A stretch of 64,000 nt of DNA, from positions 62,001-126,000 of the forward strand of contig NZ_VUOB01000063.1 of NCBI RefSeq assembly GCF_008386585.1, written 5' to 3'. The notes beneath the pieces are model-generated. The model saw only the letters and a program-made list of their open reading frames with translations. It was not told the DNA's origin and did not search any database. Shown here one piece after another: positions 1 through 7,433 of this stretch; within the stretch, counting starts at the first letter, position 1; the number at the start of each line of letters is the position of its first letter. Position numbers and translations under genes: made by a program. The stretch is from Solihabitans fulvus (GTDB taxonomy: Bacteria > Actinomycetota > Actinomycetes > Mycobacteriales > Pseudonocardiaceae).

Positions 1-66
1 GTCGGTGGTGCTCTGCCGCGCGCCCGCGGCGATGTCCGACAGAAGTTGCTCACGTTGCTCGGCCAC
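1..66 (-). CDS. N-terminal fragment of a possible transcriptional regulator
   Basis: The minus strand has an open frame from a GTG at 66 running off the window edge. It reads as a short charged, helix-like stretch beginning VAEQREQLLSDIAAG. A perfect palindrome lies just upstream at 91-105, and the gene is divergent from the SgcJ-like gene at 172. Both are what one expects of a MarR- or TetR-type regulator that controls itself and a divergent target. Only 22 codons are visible, so the family cannot be fixed. A second minus-strand frame starting at the ATG near 92 is also open but looks less protein-like. The assignment is inference from context. Confidence 0.4.
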   Translation of the reverse strand, partial: MAEQREQLLSDIAAGARQSTTD

Positions 67-90
67 GGCCTTGACACCTCAATCTCACCC

Positions 91-105
91 ATGCAGTATC
101 TGCAT
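91..105. promoter_or_regulatory. Palindromic operator ATGCAGTATCTGCAT
   Basis: A perfect inverted repeat (ATGCAG-TAT-CTGCAT) lies in the divergent intergenic space between the partial minus-strand gene ending at 66 and the SgcJ-like gene starting at 172. It is AT-rich compared with the surroundings. Its size and symmetry fit a MarR/TetR-type dimer site controlling both genes. The regulator that binds it is inferred, not shown. Confidence 0.5.
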
Positions 106-171
106 CACGCAACTATTGCTTCACGCTGTAGTTGATCCGATCAGCAGAATACTCCAGGGGAGTCGATCGAC

Positions 172-699
172 ATGACCAACACCGCCCAACAGGACGCGGA
201 GCTCGCCGTCCGCACCCTGTCCGACCGGCTCGGCGACGCCTGGGCCAGCGCGGACGCCGACGCCTACGGCGCGTTGTTCACCGAGGACGCCGACTACGTC
301 AACGCCATCGGCACCCACTACACGGGCCGCGCGGCCATCGTCGAGTCACACCGCGCGCTGTGGCGGAAGATCTTCCGGGGCACCCGGCTGGAGGGCCGGA
401 TCACCCAGGTCCGCCTGCTCGCCGAGGACGTCGCCATCGCGCACGGCGTCGGCACGGTGCTGCGCGGGAGGCAGCGCATGACCAGGCGCAACGCCAAGGT
501 GCAGTCCATGATCGCGGTCCGGCGGGACGGCCAGTGGCGGTTCGCCGTGTTCCACAACACCGAGTACCACTGGCTGAAGGAGGCGATCGGGTTCACCGTC
601 GCCCCCGGCTCCGCCCCGGCCGACGCGCCCACCTTGAGCGTGCGCCTGTCCACCTGGGCCGCGGAGCCGACCGGATCCTCGCGCGGGATCACGTCGTGA
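172..699 (+). CDS. SgcJ/EcaC-family (SnoaL-like fold) protein
   Basis: The 175-residue product belongs by pattern to the SgcJ/EcaC/DUF4440 group of small cystatin-like alpha+beta barrel proteins. It has an early helix ending in WASADADAYGALFTEDADYVNAIG, then GRAAIVESHRALWRKIFRGTRL, and a late strand pair, DGQWRFAVFHNTE. Proteins of this group occur as accessory oxidases or isomerases in polyketide and enediyne clusters and as stand-alone proteins of unknown substrate. The ATG follows an AGGGGAG ribosome site. The stop overlaps the GTG of the next gene by three bases, so the two are probably translationally coupled. The divergent regulator and palindrome upstream suggest ligand-responsive control. 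No substrate can be named. Confidence 0.8.
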   Translation: MTNTAQQDAELAVRTLSDRLGDAWASADADAYGALFTEDADYVNAIGTHYTGRAAIVESHRALWRKIFRGTRLEGRITQVRLLAEDVAIAHGVGTVLRGRQRMTRRNAKVQSMIAVRRDGQWRFAVFHNTEYHWLKEAIGFTVAPGSAPADAPTLSVRLSTWAAEPTGSSRGITS

Positions 700-1388
700 C
701 CGGGACGGCGGTCCGCACGAGCACGGCAAGGACGTTGGTCAGGGCTGGCGCGGCCGGCCAGGTGTTGTTCGCGGTGGTGTTCCTGGTCGAGGACGCGACC
801 CGCCGGGGATTCCAGCCGTGGCGGCAGTGGGTCAGCCACCTCAGCCTCGGGCCGTGGGGCTGGGTCAACATCGCCGCGCTCGCGGTGGCCGGAGCAGGCG
901 CGGTGCTCGCGGCGGTCGGCGTCGCCAGGCTGCTGCCGGCCGGGCGGGCGCGGTGGCTGCCGCGCGCCATCGGCGCCTACGGCGGCGCGCTGGTCCTCGC
1001 CGCCGTCTGTCCCATCGACCCCGGCCTCGGCTGGCCGACCGGCCAGCCGCCCGCGCACACCCTCACCGGAGGGCTCCACCAACTCGCCGGGGCGACGATC
1101 TTCGGCGGGCTGACCGTCGCCGCGTGGGCGGGCCGCCGCTTGGCCGCATCCGGGCAGGCCGGCGCGCGATGGGCCAGGTGGTCGGCCGTCACCGGAGTTA
1201 CCGTGCCCGCCAGCTTCCTGCTGTGCGGCATCCTGGCCGGCCTCGACTACTCGGGCGCCTGGCCGGACGCGCCGAGCGGCCTGTTCGAACGCCTCGCCCT
1301 GCTCGCCGGCACGGCGTGGCTGACCGCCTTCCTCGCGCATCTCGCCGCAGGACCCTCGGGCCCGGCCCCGAACGCCGGCAGGCCATAG
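696..1388 (+). CDS. DUF998 family membrane protein
   Basis: The 230-residue integral membrane protein resembles the DUF998 family. It has about six hydrophobic segments, an early charged loop (FLVEDATRRGFQPWRQWVSHLS) and a conserved-looking CPIDPGLGWPTGQPP loop. DUF998 proteins have no settled function. The GTG start at 696 is chosen because it overlaps the preceding stop codon (697-699), the usual coupling for a two-gene unit with the SgcJ-like gene. A second DUF998 paralogue lies at 19065. Family confidence is good; function is unknown. Confidence 0.75.
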   Translation: MTGTAVRTSTARTLVRAGAAGQVLFAVVFLVEDATRRGFQPWRQWVSHLSLGPWGWVNIAALAVAGAGAVLAAVGVARLLPAGRARWLPRAIGAYGGALVLAAVCPIDPGLGWPTGQPPAHTLTGGLHQLAGATIFGGLTVAAWAGRRLAASGQAGARWARWSAVTGVTVPASFLLCGILAGLDYSGAWPDAPSGLFERLALLAGTAWLTAFLAHLAAGPSGPAPNAGRP

Positions 1389-1408
1389 GAAGTCGGGCGG
1401 ACCGGCGC

Positions 1409-2065
1409 CTACTCGACCAGCGCCTGCCGACGCTCGCCGAACAGCGAGAAGACCCCGAGCCACGGCTCGGGGTCGCCGTCCCAGGCCAGCGTGCGCATCT
1501 GGTCAAGGCTGCGCCTGCCGGCGATCGTCCTGAGCAGTTCGAACGAGGACACCCGCAGCGTGCCGGCAGGCTCGCCCTCGCCGAGCACCCGCGTGCCGTG
1601 CTCCAGTTCGACGCGCAGCGCCGGCAGCCCGTCGGACCGCATCCGCTTGTCGACCTCCTGCAACGGCCGGGTCAGCGCCGACCGCACGGCCACGTTGTCC
1701 CGCTCGCCCGGCCGGCCGAGCGCCGTCCTGATGTCCTGTTCGTGCGACACGATCTCGGTGACCAGGATCGGGCCCATCGGCGAGTCGAACAGCCCGTCGG
1801 CGGCCTGCCGGTTGAGTGCCCACTCGGTGAGCGAGTCGTCGAGCGACCGGCCCCGGCGCTCCCGCACCTGCCGTTCACCCCACTCGCCAGTGTCGACGCC
1901 GTCGAACCGTCGTTCGGTGAAGTCGGCGAGCCCGCCGGCGAGGTGGGCGACCACGTCGCCGACCGTCCAGCCGGGACACGCGCCGACGGCGGTGTTCAGG
2001 TCGGCGTTCCTGGCCAGCTCGGTGATCCGTTGCCGAGCCGCGTCGTACACGTCCGCGTTGCTCAT
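1409..2065 (-). CDS. Maleylpyruvate isomerase / DinB-like mycothiol-dependent family protein
   Basis: The 218-residue protein has the N-terminal helical pattern of the MDMPI/DinB fold: ACPGWTVGDVVAHLAGGLADF with the conserved Trp and His, then a later SHEQDIRTALGRPG segment carrying another conserved His-Glu/Asp pair. Family members bind a metal ion through three histidines, and some use mycothiol to isomerise maleylpyruvate. Others are uncharacterised. The C-terminal part (LRTIAGRRSLDQMRTLAWDGD) matches the short lid seen in TIGR03083-type proteins. The ATG has a purine-rich AGGAGCGAGG upstream. It is transcribed away from the MerR gene at 2111 and convergent with the DUF998 gene. Substrate unknown. 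Confidence 0.75.
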   Translation of the reverse strand: MSNADVYDAARQRITELARNADLNTAVGACPGWTVGDVVAHLAGGLADFTERRFDGVDTGEWGERQVRERRGRSLDDSLTEWALNRQAADGLFDSPMGPILVTEIVSHEQDIRTALGRPGERDNVAVRSALTRPLQEVDKRMRSDGLPALRVELEHGTRVLGEGEPAGTLRVSSFELLRTIAGRRSLDQMRTLAWDGDPEPWLGVFSLFGERRQALVE

Positions 2066-2110
2066 CGGTGACCTCGCTCCTGGAGTCGTTGCCGCTCAAC
2101 GGGTTCTCGG

Positions 2111-2506
2111 TCAGGCTCCCGTCGCGCTCGCGCTCGCGGTCGCCTCGAACCGGCCGGCCGCCGCCTCGATCACCTCGTCCAGGACCTCGCGGGACCGGAT
2201 CAGGTCGGCGATCGTGCGGTTGATGCGCTCCCGCTCCTCGGTCAGCTCGGCGACCAGCCTCGGCGTCGCGATCTCGGCGGGGCCGCCGTCGCTGTCCCGC
2301 ATGCAGGGCAGCAGCCGCGCGATCTTCTTGCTGTGCAGCCCCGCCGCGAACAGCTCCTGGATGAGGATGACCCGGTCGACCGCGCTGCCCGGATAGTCGC
2401 GGTGGCCGCCGAGGGTGCGGCCGGACACCAGCAGCCCCTGCTGCTCGTAGTAGCGCAGCGACCGCTCGCTCACCCCGGTCCGCTGGGCCAGTTCACCGAT
2501 CCGCAT
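2111..2506 (-). CDS. MerR family transcriptional regulator
   Basis: The 131-residue regulator has the MerR winged-helix start (MRIGELAQRTGVSERSLRYYEQQGLL), wing 2 around residues 30-45, and a long dimerisation helix (LTEERERINRTIADLIRSREVLDEVIE). There is no C-terminal ligand domain, so it is a minimal MerR type. The pair PCMRDSDGG resembles the PCVRDDGD of the second MerR gene at 4489, and the two are clearly paralogues. Only one Cys lies in the effector region, so metal sensing is not supported. An operator with MerR-type 19-bp promoter spacing lies just upstream at 2534-2564 and faces the opposite strand. Confidence 0.9.
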   Translation of the reverse strand: MRIGELAQRTGVSERSLRYYEQQGLLVSGRTLGGHRDYPGSAVDRVILIQELFAAGLHSKKIARLLPCMRDSDGGPAEIATPRLVAELTEERERINRTIADLIRSREVLDEVIEAAAGRFEATASASATGA

Positions 2507-2533
2507 GCCACACCCCGGGAGCCGATTCGCGAC

Positions 2534-2564
2534 TTGAATCTGACACTGATGTCAACTCCTACCG
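2534..2564 (+). promoter_or_regulatory. MerR-type promoter/operator (TGACACTGATGTCA core)
   Basis: TTGAAT (2534-2539) and CTACCG (2559-2564) are separated by 19 bp. That spacing is the hallmark of promoters distorted by MerR activators. The spacer carries the dyad TGACA-CTGA-TGTCA at 2541-2554. The same architecture, with the core TGACATCGGTGTCA, recurs at 4441-4471 next to the paralogous MerR gene. Transcription would run rightward into a GTG at 2570, giving a nearly leaderless 18-codon frame. Confidence 0.7.
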
Positions 2565-2569
2565 TACCC

Positions 2570-2626
2570 GTGGCCGACTTCGCCGCGGCCGCCCGCAACG
2601 CCGTCGACGCGCTGGCCGGCGCCTGA
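2570..2626 (+). pseudogene. Truncated target of the MerR-type promoter (18-codon remnant or micro-peptide)
   Basis: A GTG lies six bases after the predicted -10 element and starts a coding-like frame (VADFAAAARNAVDALAGA) that stops at 2624-2626. An in-frame ATG at 2549 lies inside the operator. At the equivalent place beside the second MerR gene there is a full-length SDR. The reading preferred here is that the original target was deleted after its first codons. A genuine micro-peptide cannot be excluded. No other gene fills the space before the WYL regulator. Confidence 0.4.
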
Positions 2627-2639
2627 CGAGACCGGCGAT

Positions 2640-2660
2640 ACCTGCCATCGACTGTCAGGT
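2640..2660. promoter_or_regulatory. Inverted-repeat operator upstream of WYL regulator
   Basis: Arms ACCTGCCA and TGTCAGGT, complementary at seven of eight positions, are separated by TCGAC, directly in front of the WYL regulator start at 2677. The position suggests autoregulation by occlusion of the translation or transcription start. Confidence 0.45.
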
Positions 2661-2676
2661 GGGGAAGACTGCCGGC

Positions 2677-3660
2677 ATGCGCGCGAGCCGGCTGCTGTCC
2701 CTGCTGTTGCTGCTCCAGACCCGCGGCCGGATGACCGGGCAGCAGCTCGCGGAGGAGCTGGAGGTCTCGGTCCGCACGGTCTACCGGGACGTCGAGTCGC
2801 TGAGCGCCGCTGGCGTCCCGGTGTATGCGGACCGGGGCGCCAGCGGCGGCTTCCAGCTGCTGGACGGCTACCGGACCAAGCTGACCGGCCTGACCGGCGG
2901 CGAGGCGGAGTCGCTGTTCTTCGCCGGCATGCCGGGGCCCGCCGCCGAACTGGGGCTCGGCGCGGTGCTCGCGGCGGCCGAGCTGAAGCTTCTCGCCGCC
3001 CTGCCGCCCGAGCTGCGGTCCCGCGCGGGCCGGATCCGCGAGCGCTTCCACCTCGACGCGGCAGGCTGGTTCCACGAGGCCGACCGCGTGCCGTGGCTGA
3101 CCGAGATCGCCGACGCCGTGTGGAACCAGCGCCGCATCGAGCTGCACTACCAGCGCTGGGGCCAGCCGAGAGAGGTCACCAGGCTGGTCGACCCGCTCGG
3201 CATCGTGCTCAAGGCCGGCAAGTGGTACCTGGTCGCGAGCGCGGAGGAGAAGATCCGCACCTACCGGGTGGCCAAGGTCCTCGACGCGCGGATCACCGAC
3301 GAGAACTTCGACCGGCCGCCGGACTTCGACCTCGACGAGTACTGGCGCTCCTGGGCCGAGCGCTTCGAGGCGAGCGTGTACCAGGGCGAGATGGTGGTGC
3401 GGATCTCGCCGCGCGGCCTGGCCCGCCTGCCGCACCTCGTCGCGCAGCCCATCGCCAGGGCCGCGCTCGCGACCGCGGGCGAGCCCGACGAGGACGGCTG
3501 GGTGCGGGTCGTGCTGCCAACCGAGTCGATCAACCACGCCAGGGTCGACCTGCTCAAGCTGGCCGAGGACGCCGAGGTGCTCGAGCCGCCCGAGCTCCGC
3601 GCCGACCTGGAGCGCACCATCGTCGCCATGGCCGAGCTCTACGGCGCCCCCGACTCCTGA
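2677..3660 (+). CDS. YafY/WYL-domain transcriptional regulator
   Basis: The product has about 327 residues, with a DeoR-like winged helix at residues 1-60 (MRASRLLSLLLLLQTRGRMTG, then SVRTVYRDVESLSAAGVPV). A WYL domain follows at about 135-220, carrying the sequence KAGKWYLVASAEEKIRTYRV. A WCX-type C-terminal extension completes the usual architecture. WYL proteins sense small molecules or nucleic acids and usually repress neighbouring genes. The ATG at 2677 is preferred over a GTG 18 bases upstream because the upstream codons are absent from the family's usual N terminus and overlap the inverted repeat. It converges on the SDR gene across a shared hairpin at 3656-3687. Confidence 0.88.
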   Translation: MRASRLLSLLLLLQTRGRMTGQQLAEELEVSVRTVYRDVESLSAAGVPVYADRGASGGFQLLDGYRTKLTGLTGGEAESLFFAGMPGPAAELGLGAVLAAAELKLLAALPPELRSRAGRIRERFHLDAAGWFHEADRVPWLTEIADAVWNQRRIELHYQRWGQPREVTRLVDPLGIVLKAGKWYLVASAEEKIRTYRVAKVLDARITDENFDRPPDFDLDEYWRSWAERFEASVYQGEMVVRISPRGLARLPHLVAQPIARAALATAGEPDEDGWVRVVLPTESINHARVDLLKLAEDAEVLEPPELRADLERTIVAMAELYGAPDS

Positions 3661-3687
3661 CGTCCGGGGCGCCGTCGCCGCGTCAGG
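3656..3687. terminator. Bidirectional hairpin between convergent genes
   Basis: CCTGACG (3656-3662) pairs with CGTCAGG (3681-3687) around a G+C-rich loop. The arms contain or touch the stop codons of both the WYL regulator and the SDR gene. There is no U-tract, as is common in actinobacteria. Confidence 0.45.
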
Positions 3688-4432
3688 CGAGGCCGCCGGC
3701 CGCGGCGATGGACTGCCCGGTCACCCAGCGGGCGTCGTCGCCTGCCAGGAACGCCACCACGTCGGCGATGTCCTCGGGCCGGCCGACCCGGCGCAGCGGC
3801 GTCATCGCGGCGAACGTGTCGAACTGGTCCCGGATCGCGGCCGTCTCGTCGGTGTCGGTCAGGCCGGGCAGCACCGAGTTGACGGTGATCCCGCGCGGGC
3901 CGAGTTCCTTGGACAGCGCAACGCCGAGGTGCTCGACGGCGGCCTTGGTCGCCGTGTAGACGCCCTCGCCGGGGAAGCTCACCCTGGTGTAGCCGGTGGA
4001 GATGTTCACGATCCGGCCGCCGTCGCGCAGCTGCCGCGCCGCGTGCCGCAGCGCGAGGAACGTGCCTCGGACGTTGACCGCGAGCACCCGCTCGAACTCC
4101 TCGTCCTCGATGTCCACGACTGCCTTGTGCAGGTTGAGGCCCGCGTTGTTCACCAGGATGTCCAGGCCGCCGAAGGTGTCGCGCGCGGTGTCGAACAGCA
4201 GGGCGATGTCGGCGGCGACCGAGAGGTCGGCGCGCACCGCGACACCCTTGCCGCCGGTCGCCTCGATCGCGGCGACCACCTCGGCGGCCGCGTCGGCGTT
4301 GCGCTGGTAGTTCACGATCACGTTGGCGCCGTCCGCGCCGAGGCGGCGGGCGATCGCCGCGCCGATGCCCCGCGAGGAGGCCGTGACGATCGCGGTCCTG
4401 CCGGTCAGCGGAGCCGTTGTCGATGTTGTCAT
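3683..4432 (-). CDS. SDR family NAD(P)-dependent oxidoreductase
   Basis: A classical 249-residue short-chain dehydrogenase. It shows the Rossmann motif TASSRGIGAAIARRL, the NNAG motif (LVNNAGLNL), a Ser in IVNISTGYT, and the active-site Tyr-Lys pair in YTATKAAVEHL. The C-terminal GRPEDIADVVAFLAGDDARWVTGQ is typical of the FabG-like group. The ATG at 4432 lies about ten bases after the -10 of a MerR-type promoter, so the message is nearly leaderless. The divergent MerR gene at 4489 is the likely activator. The substrate cannot be deduced; redox-cycling or electrophilic compounds are a guess based on similar MerR/SDR pairs. Confidence 0.9.
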   Translation of the reverse strand: MTTSTTAPLTGRTAIVTASSRGIGAAIARRLGADGANVIVNYQRNADAAAEVVAAIEATGGKGVAVRADLSVAADIALLFDTARDTFGGLDILVNNAGLNLHKAVVDIEDEEFERVLAVNVRGTFLALRHAARQLRDGGRIVNISTGYTRVSFPGEGVYTATKAAVEHLGVALSKELGPRGITVNSVLPGLTDTDETAAIRDQFDTFAAMTPLRRVGRPEDIADVVAFLAGDDARWVTGQSIAAAGGLA

Positions 4433-4440
4433 GCCGGCGA

Positions 4441-4471
4441 CGGTAAAGTCTGACATCGGTGTCAGAGTCAA
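4441..4471 (-). promoter_or_regulatory. MerR-type promoter/operator for the SDR gene (TGACATCGGTGTCA core)
   Basis: On the minus strand TTGACT (4471-4466) and TTACCG (4446-4441) are exactly 19 bp apart, with the dyad TGACA-N4-TGTCA at 4451-4464 in the spacer. It is nearly identical in plan to the site at 2534-2564. It drives the SDR gene and sits upstream of the divergent MerR gene. Confidence 0.75.
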
Positions 4472-4488
4472 GCCCAGGGGAGGCCGGC

Positions 4489-4866
4489 GTGCGCATTGGA
4501 GAGCTGTCTCACCGCACCGGGGTGAACGAGCGCTTGTTGCGCTACTACGAGCAGCAGGGCCTGCTCGAACCGGAACGCCTGTCCAGCGGCTACCGCGTGT
4601 ACCGCGAGGCGGACATCGGTGTGGTGCACCGGATCCGCACGCTGCTCGCGGCCGGCCTGAACACCGCGACGATCGCGCAGGTGCTGCCGTGCGTGCGCGA
4701 CGACGGCGACCGGCTGATCCCCTGCGCGGGCCTGCGCGCGAACCTGACCGACGAGCTGTCCCGCATCGACAGGGCGATCGACGAGCTGCGCGCGTCCCGC
4801 GAGATCCTGCACGAGGTGATCGACAACACCGCCCTCGACGACGGGTCCGTCGGCACTGCGGCCTGA
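4489..4866 (+). CDS. MerR family transcriptional regulator (paralogue of the 2111 gene)
   Basis: The 125-residue minimal MerR regulator has a DNA-binding start, VRIGELSHRTGVNERLLRYYEQQGLLEPERL. A dimerisation helix follows, ending near REILHEVID. The GTG at 4489 is chosen because AGGGGAGG sits six bases before it. A longer in-frame GTG at 4459 lies inside the operator. Middle segments such as RTLLAAGLNTATIAQVLPCVRDDGD match the equivalent part of the other MerR protein in this window. The gene is divergent from the SDR gene, whose promoter has MerR spacing, so regulation of that gene is likely. Confidence 0.9.
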   Translation: MRIGELSHRTGVNERLLRYYEQQGLLEPERLSSGYRVYREADIGVVHRIRTLLAAGLNTATIAQVLPCVRDDGDRLIPCAGLRANLTDELSRIDRAIDELRASREILHEVIDNTALDDGSVGTAA

Positions 4867-4887
4867 CTCGCTGGTGCAGACACCGCG

Positions 4888-5307
4888 CTAACTCGCGGCC
4901 GGCCTGGCCCTGGCAACGGTCCTGGCCAGCCACAGGCACGCCGCCGCGAGCGGCAGCTCGCCGAGCACGGCCATCGCGACGGCGAGCAGCAGCGGGCCGC
5001 CCGCCTCGGCGGTGCACACGTCGAACCACGCGTCCACCAGCGCCAGCGTGCCGGTGACCGTCGCGGCAGTCGCCGCGCGCCGGTCGCGGCGGAAGCCCCA
5101 CCACGCCGTCGCGGCGAGGCCAAGCGCCAGCGCCAGGTCGAGGCCGACCCAGGCCACGTTCCAGTGCCGCGCCTGCGCGGTGGCCGGCAGGGTGAAGCCG
5201 AGCCCGACCGACCACGGCACCATGACCAGCGCGATGACGGCGGCGACCGGCGCGACCCGCCGCGCCACCCATCGGGGCACCGCCGGTGCGACCACTGACA
5301 CGTTCAC
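4888..5307 (-). CDS. Small four-helix membrane protein of unknown function
   Basis: The 139-residue protein has four strong hydrophobic segments (about residues 16-36, 48-68, 78-94 and 104-130). Between helices two and three is a basic loop (WWGFRRDRRAATAA). The third helix carries the polar sequence LVDAWFDVCTA, with Trp, Asp and Cys in the membrane. That pattern recurs in small uncharacterised actinobacterial membrane proteins, but I do not recognise a named family. It is convergent with the MerR gene and separated by 111 bases from the VWA-domain gene at 5419. Coding character is clear; function is unknown. Confidence 0.65.
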   Translation of the reverse strand: MNVSVVAPAVPRWVARRVAPVAAVIALVMVPWSVGLGFTLPATAQARHWNVAWVGLDLALALGLAATAWWGFRRDRRAATAATVTGTLALVDAWFDVCTAEAGGPLLLAVAMAVLGELPLAAACLWLARTVARARPAAS

Positions 5308-5418
5308 GGGTCCACCCTGCCGGCGCGGCGCGGCCGCCGGTATCCGGGTCGTCCCTGATTCGACCCGCGGCCGACCCTGAGTCGGCGATACGACAAAGGG
5401 ACGTCGAGGGGCCCGCGC

Positions 5419-7224
5419 TCAGCCGCTGATGGACAGCAGCTGGCCGAGCGCGGGCTCGATGCCCCTGCCGTCGTCCACAGTGGACAGACTCCCGCCGGTG
5501 AGCCTGGCGAGGTCCGAGAGCGCCTGACGGTCGATGTCGGGACCGATGCCGATGACGCTGATCGGCACCGGTTTGTCGGTCCGCACGAGCGCCGTGAGCT
5601 GGGTGGTGAGTTCCTTCGCGGTCAGGCCGCCGTCGTTCGCGCTGTCGGTGAGCACCACGACGCGGTTGTGCCGGCCGTCCTGGTAGTTCTGCGTCGCGGC
5701 CTCGTACGCGGCGGCGATGCTCGTGTACAGCAGGGGTTTGGGCGCGGTCATCGGCTGGAGCTGGCCGATGCCGGCGGTCAAGGCGTCGCGCTGCTGGCTG
5801 ACCGGCGCGGTCGGCACGAGCTCGCGGTACGCCTTGCCGCCGTCGACGTCCCTGGAGAACTCCCACAGCCCGATCGAGCCGGACACAGCGCGGTTCACCT
5901 GGCCGGTCAGGGCGGCCCTGAGCCAGTCGATCCTGGTGCGGCCGTCGCCGCCGTCCTCGGTCATCGAGTGCGACACGTCGGCGAGCACGGTGACGACCTG
6001 GCCGCCGTCCTCCGCGCTGGCCCAGGACGCGGAGATCTGCTGCGTCGTGTTGGCGTCGGCGGCGACCAGGTTCTGCGTGGTGGCCGACCAGCGCAGCCCC
6101 GGCGTCGCCTTGGGATGGTCTTCGGTCGACCCGACCCGCAGACCGGCCGCGGCGAGCACCTTCTGCTGGTCGGGTGTGCGCAGGAACTCGCCGAACTTCT
6201 GCGCCCCACGGCCCTGCTCCTCGTTGACCCAGTTGCCGGCCAACGCCATGAACGGGAAGTCGGCGACCGGGTTGGGGCCGCCGGCCGGCACGCCGTAGAG
6301 CGGTTTGAGCGGGGGAGCGCCGTTGTCCTTGCCGGTGTTGCGGCGGTAGAGGTCGACCTCGAAGGTCGGCACCGCGCTGAAGCCCGCCGCGTTCACGTCG
6401 CCGTTGCCGTCGGCGACCCTGGTCAGCTTGTCCAGTGCCTCCGTCGTGGTGTCGGGCAGGCCGGACGGCCGGCTGGCGACGAGCTTGGTCAGCAGGTCCT
6501 TGACCGACCCGGTGCCCAGCATGTCGACGGTCACCGGCCCGATGCCCTGCTGGCTCGCCCCGGCCAGGGCGGACTGGATCGCCATCGCCGTCGGCGGGCT
6601 GATCGCCGGGTCGGGCATGGCGATCTTGAACGCGCCCCAGTCCGGCCGGCCGAACCGGGTCCACCCGTCCGGCGCGGACAGCAGGTCGGGCAGGTCGCTC
6701 CAGCGGAACCCGCTGGAGGACTGGAGCACCTGGGCCGCAGACTGCGGCATGGCCAGCAGCACCGGGCTGGTGGCGACCGACTGCGGCGGCGAGCCGACCA
6801 GCCCGTGGTTCTGCGCGGAGAGGCGGTTGGCCCACAACGAGGAGTCGGGCAGCCAGGCCTGCGGGCGCGGGCCGAGCTTGTTGTCGTCCCAGCCCTGGGT
6901 GAGGCCGTCGAGCACGACCTTCGAGTCGATCGACTGCACGTCGACGCGGATGCAGTGCTCCAGGACGACGGGATGCGAGGCGGTCCAGGTCTGCGCGACG
7001 GCGCGGACGGCGTCGGCGGCGCTCGGCGCGACCGCGACCCGCAGCACCGAGTCGCCCTGGCCGCAGCCGCCCGCCTGGGCCGCGGCGCGGCGGTCGAGGA
7101 CGCCGCCGAGCCAGGTCCAGCCGAGCCAACCGATCAGGACCAGCACCACCAGGCCGACGATCGCGAGTGGCCAGCGTGCGACGCCGCGCCGGACCGTGGT
7201 TCGCAGCGCGCGGTGTCGGGCCAT
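5419..7224 (-). CDS. Membrane-anchored substrate-binding / von Willebrand factor A domain protein
   Basis: The 601-residue protein has a basic N terminus and one transmembrane helix at about residues 19-42. An extracellular ABC-type solute-binding-like domain follows (about 55-400, starting SVLRVAVAPSAADAVRAVAQTW). The C-terminal VWA domain (about 407-601) has the metal-ion-adhesion motif DVSHSM and a later TDSAND. This bipartite architecture is common in actinobacteria and annotated as substrate-binding and VWA domain-containing protein. Its ligand is unknown. The VWA metal site implies a protein partner at the cell surface. The ATG at 7224 follows a GGAGGGG ribosome site. It has no co-directional partner close by. 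Confidence 0.85.
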   Translation of the reverse strand: MARHRALRTTVRRGVARWPLAIVGLVVLVLIGWLGWTWLGGVLDRRAAAQAGGCGQGDSVLRVAVAPSAADAVRAVAQTWTASHPVVLEHCIRVDVQSIDSKVVLDGLTQGWDDNKLGPRPQAWLPDSSLWANRLSAQNHGLVGSPPQSVATSPVLLAMPQSAAQVLQSSSGFRWSDLPDLLSAPDGWTRFGRPDWGAFKIAMPDPAISPPTAMAIQSALAGASQQGIGPVTVDMLGTGSVKDLLTKLVASRPSGLPDTTTEALDKLTRVADGNGDVNAAGFSAVPTFEVDLYRRNTGKDNGAPPLKPLYGVPAGGPNPVADFPFMALAGNWVNEEQGRGAQKFGEFLRTPDQQKVLAAAGLRVGSTEDHPKATPGLRWSATTQNLVAADANTTQQISASWASAEDGGQVVTVLADVSHSMTEDGGDGRTRIDWLRAALTGQVNRAVSGSIGLWEFSRDVDGGKAYRELVPTAPVSQQRDALTAGIGQLQPMTAPKPLLYTSIAAAYEAATQNYQDGRHNRVVVLTDSANDGGLTAKELTTQLTALVRTDKPVPISVIGIGPDIDRQALSDLARLTGGSLSTVDDGRGIEPALGQLLSISG

Positions 7225-7433
7225 TGTCCCCTCCAGCGCCCGGTTACAGTCAGTGATTTTCTGCCGCAGCCGGCAGTCGGACGGATCATCCCCCGAAGCC
7301 CCGTCACCGGCGGTTGTCACGCTAACAGGTGAAGACTGAGGGTCAAGTGAAGTGACAACAGGTAACGAGAGCGTTGCGCAAGACGGTCCGCTCGGGTGCC
7401 CTCGCGGGCGCGATTCGGCGGCTGCTGGCGCGG

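Noticed and set aside
4442..7129. Upstream extension of the SDR reading frame to over 1,100 codons
   Set aside because: The SDR starts at 4432, next to its MerR promoter. The upstream part is a shadow of the VWA gene and the MerR regulator.
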